Below the pieces are notes generated by a model. That model was not told where the DNA came from. It did not search any database and saw nothing but the letters and a program-made list of their open reading frames with translations. Of a stretch of 64,000 nucleotides of DNA, positions 8,084 to 18,200 are shown one piece after another; the first letter of the stretch is position 1, and the number at the start of each line of letters is the position of its first letter. The position numbers and the translations under genes were made by a program. Origin of the DNA: Noviluteimonas sp052115395 (GTDB lineage: Bacteria; Pseudomonadota; Gammaproteobacteria; Xanthomonadales; Xanthomonadaceae). The stretch is from NCBI GenBank assembly GCA_052115395.1, contig JBFRGO010000001.1; one strand, given 5' to 3'.

Positions 8084-9076
8084 ATGTCCAGCGCCGCGCG
8101 CGTGGTGGCCGTCACCACCTACGACCACATGAACCTGCTCGACCTGAGCGGCCCCCTGCAGGCGCTCGCCACGGCCAATCGGCTCGTCGATCCGAAGCAG
8201 CGTTACGAAGTGCATGTCGTGTCGGTGCATGGCGGCCCGATCACGACGGGCTGCGGCTTGCAGGTGATGTCCGATCCGGTGGAATCGCTCGACGCGTTGC
8301 GCGTCGACACCTTGATCGTGCCCGGCGGCTGCGCAGGTGCGCGATTCGAAGCCCCCGCCGCGTTGGCCAAATGGGTCGGCGAAACCGCATCGACCGTGCG
8401 CCGCGTAGCCTCGGTCTGCACCGGCGCCTTCGTCCTTGCAGAAGCCGGCCTGCTCGCCGGCCGCCGCGCCGCCACCCATTGGCATTGGGCCGACCAACTC
8501 GGCGAACGCTTCCCCGCGATCGACGTCGACGCCGACCGCATCTTCGTGAAGGACGGCGCGATCTGGACCTCGGCCGGCGTGAGCGCAGGCATCGACCTCA
8601 CCCTCGCCTTGATCGAAGAAGACCACGGACATCGCATCGCCATCGAAACCGCGCGCGAACTCGTGGTCTTCGTGAAACGCGCCGGCGGCCAATCCCAATT
8701 CAGCGTGCCCTTGAAAGCACAGACCAGCAAAGACGCACGCTTCGCCGACCTGCACGCATGGATGGCCGCCAACCTCCGCGGCGACCTGCACGTGGAACTG
8801 CTCGCCGAACGCATGGGCATGAGCCCGCGCACCTTCGCGCGCACCTATGCGGCGAACGTCGGGCGCACACCGGCGAAGACAGTGGACGCGATGCGCCTGG
8901 AAGCCGCGTGCCGCTCCCTGGAGGAAACCGCGCTGCCATTGAAGGCCGTCGCCGCGCAGGCCGGCTATGTCGACGAGCAAGCGTTGCGTCGTGCATTCCA
9001 GCGGCAGCTAGGCGTCGGTCCCACGGATTACCGGGCGCGGTTTTCGCAGCATGCGTTGGCGGGTGATGTTGCCTGA
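8084..9076 (+). CDS. GlxA-type transcriptional regulator (DJ-1/PfpI + AraC HTH)
   Basis: This 330-residue cytosolic protein has two domains. The N-terminal DJ-1/PfpI-like sensor (about residues 8-190) has the elbow SVCTGAFVLAEAGLLAG. The C-terminal AraC/XylS DNA-binding domain (about 220-320) has two helix-turn-helices, including LHVELLAERMGMSPRTFART and LPLKAVAAQAGYVDEQALRR. I chose ATG 8084, preceded by GGGAG. An alternative ATG at 8060 would overlap the upstream stop (ATGA) and add eight residues. It forms an operon with the exported DJ-1 paralogue, which is a likely regulatory target or partner. The ligand is unknown. Copy B of the structured repeat begins 3 bases after the stop. Confidence 0.88.
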   Translation: MSSAARVVAVTTYDHMNLLDLSGPLQALATANRLVDPKQRYEVHVVSVHGGPITTGCGLQVMSDPVESLDALRVDTLIVPGGCAGARFEAPAALAKWVGETASTVRRVASVCTGAFVLAEAGLLAGRRAATHWHWADQLGERFPAIDVDADRIFVKDGAIWTSAGVSAGIDLTLALIEEDHGHRIAIETARELVVFVKRAGGQSQFSVPLKAQTSKDARFADLHAWMAANLRGDLHVELLAERMGMSPRTFARTYAANVGRTPAKTVDAMRLEAACRSLEETALPLKAVAAQAGYVDEQALRRAFQRQLGVGPTDYRARFSQHALAGDVA

Positions 9077-9079
9077 CGC

Positions 9080-9264
9080 TTCCCGAAAACGATCGGCCAT
9101 CTGCAAAGCTTGCTTTGCAGCCCCCAATGACGGCTCGGGCGAAAGCCCCTGATCGAAGCGACCCGAGTGGTGATGCCCCAGCGTGGGGAGTTTCAGATTT
9201 TTTTCCCAAAAAAATCTGGAACTTCACACGTTCGGGCGGCGCGCTAATCGGTTTCGAGCGGGCT
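9080..9264 (+). repeat. structured 3'-end repeat, copy B
   Basis: This is the second copy of the ~185-bp repeat, directly after the plus-strand regulator and facing the end of the autotransporter gene. It carries the CTGCAAAGC / GCTTTGCAG stem, the GGGC-GAAA-GCCC hairpin and the 49-base long hairpin (9182-9230), whose sequence is identical to that in copy A. It fills almost the whole convergent intergenic space, so it could serve as a terminator for the plus strand. Confidence 0.85.
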
Positions 9265-9272
9265 TTCCGCAA

Positions 9273-12200
9273 TCACCAAGTCCACCGCACCCCCACGTCC
9301 GCCCCGCGACGATCGACATGCGTACCCTCCAGCGATTGCGCATAGGACAGCGACAAGAACGCCGTCGCCCCCATCCGCAACTTCGCCGACACACCGACAT
9401 CCACCGTCGCCTGCAAACCCAGATCGTGGTTGGCATAGCTCTGCATCGTCTCCGACGTATCCATGCGCAGCACCGACGCAGCAACCGTCGGCTCACCGAT
9501 CGTGTCCGCAACACCCACCAACACCCACGGCCGCCACATACCCGACTTCATCTCGATGTCGCGCTCCACCCGCACCGCGGTGCGCGCGTGACCGAGCAGA
9601 CCGTCGGCGAGATTCAGGTCCATGCCGTTGAAGTCATGGCGGTCCTGCCAATGCACGGCGTCGACCCCCACTTCGACTTCAGGCGCGAGGGTCCAGGTAT
9701 CGCCCATCGCGAACTTGCGCCCGACGTTGGTCGACGCCGACAGCGTATTCCCGCGCAATTCGTCGTGCGAGCCGTCCGTGAACACATCCGCGTCGTGCAG
9801 ATAAGCCGACAGCACGAAGTCGGCCCACATATCGTTCTTCCAGGTGTTGCCCAGGTAGAAGCCGGCCATCGGCGTATGCGTGCGGATGTTCGCTTCGCCC
9901 TTCCCCACCGGACCCGTGCCGGCGACGCTGCCGTCGGTCCAGTGGTTGCCGTCGATGTAGCCGAGCACCCAGCCTGCACGCAGCGTGCGTTCGCCCGTGT
10001 CGCGCATCTGCGTGTCGGCGCCGATGTACACGCCGTTGATGTCGCCGTCGAAGGCGTAACCGCGCCCCTTGGTCACGTTGGTTTCGTCGGCGGACACGGC
10101 CATCCAGAAGCCGTTGCAGTCGGTCGCGAGCTCGGCCTTGGCGCGGGCGTCGCGATCGTCCTGCACGCGGCAGTCGTCATGCGCACGAGCGTCGTCGAGG
10201 CGGCCGAACACGCGTTGCGTGGCATCGCGCACCGGCAGGCCGCCGATGGTGTGCAGCACGGCGACGCCGGGGATCTCTGGCACGACTTCTTCCTGCGTCG
10301 TCGTCAGATACCACGCACGGTCGGCCTGGTCCTGGCCGAAGGCCCACAGCCACGGCGTGCCATCCAGGCGCACCAGGCCGTCGGCGTCGGCCTCCGCGGC
10401 GACGAAGCCGCCGTCGCCGGGCGTGTCATTCGGACTGTCGATGACGCGCAGCTTCTTCGTCATCGCATCCGTGCCGTCGCTCGTGAAGCGCACGCCGGTC
10501 GTGCCGATGATGTTGCCGCCGATCTCCAGGCCGCCCGCGCTGCCGTTGCCGGGTGAGACGAAGACGTCGAGCAGGCTGCCGCTCGACCCGGTGTAGTCGC
10601 CCGAAATCGCGAGGCGGTTCGCGCCGACCTGGAGGTGGCCCGCGTTCTCCAGCGCACCGTCGATGCGCGCGCCGGCGCGCGCGTCGAGCATCGAGGTCGC
10701 ATCGATCGCGAGCGTGCCGGTGACCATCGGCGTCGACAGGGTCATCGCGCTGCCGTCGAGCAGTTCAGTGCGTTCGAAGCCGGTCGCGGTGATCGGCGCA
10801 TCGATCGTCATGCCGCGGAACAGCAGCCGATCGTTGCCTGCGCCGCCGGCGATCGTCGCGGCGTCGATGGTCGCCTGCGCGAATTCGACCGTGTCGTTGC
10901 CGGCACCGAAATCCAGCGCGCCGTTCACGGTGCCCGCGGCGAAGAAGCGGTCGTCGCCGGCGATGCCGGTGAACGCGCCGCGGATTTCCAGCGTCGTGCC
11001 GGTGCCGACGAACGTATCGGCGCTGGTGAGCGTGCCGCCTTCGGCGACGTCGAGCGTGCCGCCGACGAGTTGCACGGTATCGAACGCCTGCGTGCCCGCA
11101 AGCGCCAGGGTGCCCGCGCCGGTTTTCGACAGGCCTTCGAAATTCACCGTGGGCGCGAGCGCGACCGTGCCCGTCTGCACTTGTGCGTCGATGGTGTCCA
11201 GGCCGGCGCCGCCGTCGAGCGGATTCGGCAATTGCGAGAGATCCGCGCCGTCCAGCAGGGTCAGCGTGTCGTCGCCCGCCCCGAGGCTGATCGTGCCGCC
11301 GCCGCTGACGGTGCCCGCGACCACCATCGTGTCGTTGTTCGCGGTGCCGGTGAACGCGCCATCGACGACCAGCGTCGCGCCTTGCGCCACGGTCGTGCTG
11401 GCGACGCCGTCGATCGCGCCCGCTGCGCCGATGTCGAGCGTGCCGGCCTGCACGTTGACGCTTTCGAATGCCGAGGCTGCAGGCCCGTCGACGTGCAGCG
11501 TGCCGACGCCCGTCTTCAGCAGCGATTCGAAGCCCAGCATGCCGCCGAGCGATGCAGACGTCGCGATGTCGGTTTCGAGCAGGTCGGTGCCCGCGCCGCC
11601 GTCGGTGGCGGTGAGCAGGCCGGAGAGGTCCGCGCCGTCGAGCACGGTGAGGCGATCGGCGCCATCGCCGAGCGTCAGCGTGCCCGCACCGGCGACCGTG
11701 CCGCCGATGACGAGGCTGTCGTCGCCCGCCGTGCCGGTGAACGCACCGTCGATCTGCAACGTGGCGCCCGCATCGATCTGCGTCGTGGCGGCTTGCACCG
11801 ATCCACCGGCCGCGATGTCGAGGACACCGCCGAACACATGCATGGTGAGGAAGTCCGACGGACCATTGATCTGCAACGTACCGGCGCCCGATTTCCCGAG
11901 CGATTCGAACCCGGCCAGGCCCGGCAGCGGCACGAGGAAGCCCGGGCCGACGTTCACGTCGAGCATGTCGTTGCCCAGGCCAGCGTCGATGCCGCCGCCG
12001 ACGATCACGGTGTTGTCGTAGACGACGAAGCGGTCGTCGCCGTCGCCGAGCGCGAGGCCCGCACCGGTGTCGAGCGTGCCGGCGACGTCGAGCACGTCGT
12101 TGCCTGCGCCGAGGTCGCCGCTGGCGGCGAGCGTGGCGCCGGCATCGACGACGACGGTGTTCGCGCCGGCCGAGCCGGTCAACGCGATCGCCGCACCGCC

Positions 12201-15200
12201 CGCGCCCGCGACGCCGCCGCCGACCGAAAGCGTCGCATCATCGGCAAGCGCCACGCTCGCGGTGGTGAGCGAACCATCGATGCGCAAGGTGCCGCCGAGG
12301 ACGCGCGTTGCATCGAACGCGCTCGCACCCGTCAAGGTCGTGGTGGCGGCGCCCTGCTTGTCGAGGAATTCGAAGTCGACCACGTCCGACAGGTTCCAGC
12401 TCGTGTCGACCGCGTTGTCGAACACGACCGTGTCGCCGGTGGTCTGCGTGCCGCCGTCGACGATGCGCTCCAGCGACGCGCCATCGGACAACACGAGGCG
12501 ATCGTCGCCCGCGCCGAGCGCCACCGTGCCCGCACCCGAGAGCGTACCGCCGAGCGCCAGCGTGTCGTCGCCCGCGCCGCCGAGGAGCTGGCCGTCGACG
12601 TGCAGCGTCGCGCCGCTGGCGACGGAGACTTCGAGCGTGCCGCCCGCAGTCGCCTGCAAGCCACCGGCCGCGCCGATGTCGAGCGTGCCGGCGAGGACGT
12701 CGACGACCGCGAAATCCGACACACCCGGGCCGTCGATGTGCAACACGCCGGCGCCCGACTTCGCCAGGCCTTCGAAGCCGTTCACCGCGCCGAGCGTCGC
12801 GCTCGTGCCGATGTCGGTGCCGAAGGTGTCGTGGCCCGCGCCGCCGTCGACCTGGCCGACCACGCTGCCGTCGTGGATCAACAGCGTGTCGTCGCCATCG
12901 CCGAGGGTGATCGCGCCGCCTTGCGTGTCGAGCGTGCCGACGACATCGAGCAGGTCGTCGCCATCGCCGAGCGTGCCGGTGGCCACCAGCGTGGCGCCGG
13001 CACCGACGGTGATCGTGTTCGCGCCCGCGCTGCCCGTCAGCGCCGCGGCGATGCCGCCGAGGCCTTCGACGATGCCTTCGATGCTGAGCGTCGTGTCGTC
13101 GCCCATCGCCAGCGTCGGCGTTTGCAGCGTGCCCGCGACGACCACCTCGCCGCCTTGCAACGAAGTGGAGCCGCTGTAGGTCTGCGTGCCGGTGAGCGTG
13201 GTCGTGCCGGTGTTGGTCTTGACCAGGTTTTCGTAGTTCAGCACCGCGCCCGCGCCGAAGGTCAGGCCGCTCGCGTTGTCCAACTGCACGGTGTCGCCGA
13301 GGGTGTCCGCGCCGCCGTCGATGGTGCCGGCGAAGGACGCGAAGTCCGCGCCGTCCTGGATGCGCAGGGTGTCGTTGCCGCCGCATTGGTCGATGGTGCC
13401 GCTGCCGGTCACCTTGCCTGCGACGGTGACGCTGTCGTCGGTGGCGCCGCAGCCATAGGAGCCGGTGATGTCGAGCGTGGCGCCGGCGGCCAGCGTCGTG
13501 TCGAACGCGTTGCCCGCGATCCCGGTGACGGTGCCATCGACGCGCACCGTGCCGGCATTGATGGCGACGTTCGCCAGTTCGGCCTGGTCGCCGAAGACCA
13601 GCGTGCCGGTGCCGTTCTTCTGCAGGGTTTCGAAGCCGGAGGTGCGTTCGATCGTCGTGGTCTTCGACGCGCCGGTGTTCACCAGCAACGCGTCGTTCCC
13701 CGCGCCGCCGGAGAAGCCGTTCGCGAGCACGCTGGCATTGTCCGTCAGGGTGACGACGTCGTTGCCGTTGCCGAAATCGACGGTGCCGTTGCCGCTCACC
13801 GTGCCCGCGATCGTCGCGGTGTCGTTGCCGGTTGTGCCGAGGAAGGTGCCGTCCACGCCCAGCGTGCCGCCGGCGGCGACCGTGAGGGTATTCGCCTGCA
13901 CGCTGCCGGCGGCGGCGATGTGCAGCAATCCGGCGTCGACGGCGACGGTCGAGAAGGTATTGGCGCCCAGGACATCCAGCGTGCCGATGCCCGATTTGCC
14001 GAGCGATTCGAAGCCCGTCGTCGCGCCGAGCGTCACCGTCGTCGCGACGTTGACGTCGAGCATGTCGTTGCCCGCACCCGCGTCGACGATCGCCGCGCCC
14101 AGCACGGTCGTGTCGTGGATGCGCACGCGGTCGTCGCCTGCGCCGAGCAGCAGCGTGCCGCCACCGGTGTCGAGCGTGCCGGCGACGTCGAGCACGTCGT
14201 CGCCATCGCCGAGGTCGCCGTTCGCGACGAGGGTCGCGCCGGCGTCGACGGTGATCGTTTCCGAACCGGCGCTGCCGGTGATCACGGTCGCCGCGCTGCT
14301 TGCGCCTTGGACGCGACCGCCGGTGGTGACGGCGAGTTCGGTATTGGATGCGAGGTTGATGGCCCCGGCGCCGAGCGTTCCGTCGACGCGCAGCGTGCCC
14401 CCGCCAACGCCTGCGAAGGCGTACACCTGCGAGCCGGTCAGCGTCGCCGTGCCCGCGCCCGTCTTTTCCAGGCGTTCGTAGTCGATGATGTCCGACGCAT
14501 CGAGCGTGTATGCGCCGGCGATATCCAGGCGCACGGTATCGGCGAGCGCCTGCCCGCCGCCGCTGATCGGATTGGCGCCGGACAACACCGCGCCATCGGC
14601 CAGAACGAGGAGATCGTCGCCGCCGCATTGGTCGATCGTGCCCAGGCCCGTCACCGTGCCTGCGATGGAGAGCGTGTTGCTGCCCGTGCCGCAACCGAAT
14701 GCACCATCCACCGCCAGCGTCGCGCCGGCATCGACCTGCGCGGACATCGTCGCCGAGCCGACGCTGGCGGTGCTTCCCACGCGCAGCGTGCCGCGCGACA
14801 CCCGGACCGAATCGAACGCCGACGCAACCGGCCCGGCGATGATCAGCGTGCCGACGCCCTGCTTGTCGAGGGCTTCGAAGCCGAGCAACGCGCCGAGTTG
14901 CGCCGTGCCGGCGATGTCGGTTTCCAGCGTGTCGGCGCCGGTACCGGCATCGACGGTCCCGAGCAGCCCGGTGTTGTCGTGCACGACGAAGGTGTCGTTC
15001 CCGTTGCCGAGCGCGAGCGTGCCCGCGCCGGTGTCCAGCACGCCGGCGATGTCGATGCGATCGTCGCCGTCGCCGAGCGTGCCGTTCGCGCGCAGGATCC
15101 CGCCGGCCGCGACGGTGATCGTCTGCACGGCGCTGTCGCCGGTGAGCGCGATCGGGGTTGCGCCGCTGGTGCCGGCCTGGACGGTGCCATCGATGTCGAG

Positions 15201-18200
15201 CGTCGTCGCGCCCTGCATGTCGATCGACGCGGTCGCCAGCACACCATCGACGTCGAGCGTGCCGCCGGTGAGCGTGGTGCCGTTGGCGTAGACATGCGTG
15301 CCGGTCAAGGTCGCGACACCCGCGCCCTGCTTCCGCAGTAGCTCGTAGCCGGAAATGGGCGCGCCGTCTAGCGTCATCGCGCTCGCGTTGTCGAGGATGA
15401 GGCGATCGCCGGTGACCTCCGCGCCGCCCGAGATCGGTGAGGCGATGGCAAGGACCGCGCCGTCGTGAAGCGTCAGCGTGTCGTCCCCGCCGCATTGATT
15501 GATGTTGCCGCTGCCGGTGATGGCGCCTGCGATGTCCAGCGTGTCCGCGCCCGTGCCGCAGCCATAGCTGCCGTCGACCTGCAGCGTCGCCCCGGCGCTC
15601 ACGGTCGTGGCCAGTGCGCCGCTGGCCGCGACCACGCTCGCGCCCGCATCGACACGCAGGAGCCCCGAGGCGATCGACACGGAATTGAACGACGATGTAC
15701 CCGGCCCCGCCAGGATCAGCGTGCCGGTGTTGGTTTTGGCGAGCGATTCGAAGCCCGCTGCGGTGCCGAGCGTCGCCGTCGTCGCGATGTCCGCGGTCAG
15801 CGTATCGATGCCCGCGCCGGCGTCGACGCCGCCGGTGATGACGGTGCCGTCGTGCACGATCAGCGCATCGTCGCCGTTGCCCAGTGCGAGCGTGCCGGCA
15901 CCCGTGTCGAGCGTGCCCGCGACATCCAGCGTGTCGGCGCCATCGCCGAGCGTGCCGTTTGCGTGCAGGGTGCCGCCGGCGGCGATGGTGATCGCCTGCG
16001 CGCCGCCGTCGCCGGTCAGCGCCAGCGCGCCACCGGCATTCGCACCGACCGTGCCGTCCACGTGCAGCGACGATGCGTTGTTCATCGCGATCGACGCGGT
16101 GGTCAACGAATCGTCGACGTCGAGCGTGCCGCCGAGGATCGTCGCGCCGTTGCCGTAAACGTGCGTGCCGGTGAGCGTCGCGGTGCCGGTGTTCTGCTTG
16201 GTCAGGAATTCATAGCCGGTGACCGTGCCCGACCCGAGCGTGACCGCAAGCGCGTTGTCCAGGACGACGCGGTCGCCGAGCGTTTGCCCGCCGCCGGAAA
16301 TCGGGCCGGACATCGTGATCGCCGCGCCATCGCGCAGCGTGAGCGTATCGTCGCCGCCGCACTGGTCGAGCGTGCCCGTCCCGTCGACCTGCCCCGACAC
16401 CGTGATGCTGTCGTCGCCCGCGCTGCAGCCGAAGGCGCCGTCGACGGTCAATCGCGCGCCATTGGCGACCGTCGCCTGCAGCGCGCCCGAGCCGCCGCCT
16501 ACGATGCTGCCGCCCGCCTGCACGTGCAGGCGCCCGTTGTTGACGAAGACGGTGTCGAAGTTCGAAGCGCCGCCGATTTGCAGCACGCCCGCGCCGGTCT
16601 TCAGCAGCGTTTCGAAACCGGTCAGCGCGTTGACGTGCGCCGTCGTCGCGATGTTCGTGTTCAGGGTGTCGACGCCGAGCCCGCCATCGACGTTGCCGAC
16701 CACCGCGTTGTCGTGCACGACCAGGGTGTCGGTTCCGTCGCCGAGCGTGAGCATGCCGGCGCCGGTGTCGAGCGTGCCGGTGACGTCGAGCGTGTCGTTG
16801 CCGTCGCCCAGGTCGCCGGTGGCGCGCAGCGTGCCATTGACGTTGATGCGGCTGTCGGTGCCTGCGGTTGCGCTGACCGCGACCGCCGTCGCGCCCGTCG
16901 CCTGCATCGTCCCGTTCACCGTCAGCGTGCCTGCGCCCATCTGCAACGCGCCGGACACCAGGGTGTTGGTGACAGCGAGCGTGCCGCCGGCGACCTGCGT
17001 GGTGCCCACGGTGTTGGTCGCGGCGGAGAGTGTCGTCGTGCCGGTCCCGATCTGCGAGAGCGTGCCGTTCGCGCCGGTGATCGTGTTCGCCACCGACAGC
17101 GCGTTGTTGCGGTTGAACGCGAGGGTCGCGCCATTGCCAAGGGTGACGCTGCCGGCGCCCAGCGTGCCGGTCGCGCCGCCGGTGCCGACCATCAGGCGGC
17201 CGGCATCGATGGTGGTGACGCCGTTGTAGCTGTTGTTCGCGTCCAGGGCGAGCGTGCCGGTGCCGGTCTTGTGCACGCCGCTTACGGTCGTGCCGGTGAG
17301 TGTGCCGGCCAGCACCGCGTCGATGTCGGCGCTGCCGTCGCGGGTTTCGAAGTCGCGCACGGCCGATGCGAGCGCGATCGCGTTGGCGAATACCAGCGTT
17401 CCGTCGGCGCTCGCGTCGCCGAAGATCAGGCGTTGGCCGGTGGAAACGAAGCCGCCGGTATTCCATGTCACGCCGGCCCCTGCGCCCCCGAGGTTCACCG
17501 TGCGCGTGCCACCGAACGCGGCGAAGCCGCCGCTGCCGATCCAGCGCACGCCCTGGACGTAGGTGTCGTCGTCGGCATTGCCGGCGGTGCCGGAGTTGCT
17601 GAGGAACGCGGTGTTTGCCGTCGAGAGGCCGCGGAGGAAATCGCCGCTCGCGGCGGTCAACCCGAGCACGCCGCCGTTGACCGACGGGCCCATCGCCGCG
17701 TTTCCGAAGACCACCAGGCTGCTGCGCTGCGCAGAGCCGGTCGCACCGTGGATGCTTGTGGTGCCCAGGCCGCCGGTGATGGCACCGGCGGAATCCAGGC
17801 GCAACAAACCGTCGTTGAGCACCGTGTTGCCCGCGTAACCGAGCGCCTGTGCGTTGTTGTTGCCCGACAGGATCCACGTTCCCGCGTCGGCCTTGATCAG
17901 ATCGGCGACCCACGCGTTGGCGGCGTTGTTGTCGGTCAGCGTGCCGGCGAACGTGTTGCCGCCGGTGTTCGTGCCGCGCAGGAACAGATTGTTGACGGAG
18001 CTGCCGCTGCCATCGAGGCTACCGTTCCAGATCAAGGCGCCCGTGCCGCTGGCATCGATGGCGAAGACGGCGCCCGACGAAATGGGCGAACGGAAGCTGC
18101 GGTCGGTGGTGGCTCCGGCGCCGGTGTAGCGTAGCGTCGTCGGCGCGGCGAAGTTGCCGTTCGCGAAGACCAGGTTCGTCGCGGCGTTGGAGCTGTCGCC

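Noticed and set aside
10635..15341. 1568-codon open frame antisense to the autotransporter
   Set aside because: The high-GC, repetitive autotransporter gene keeps the opposite strand open. The translation is Arg/Ala/Val-rich low-complexity sequence without domains or a ribosome-binding site.
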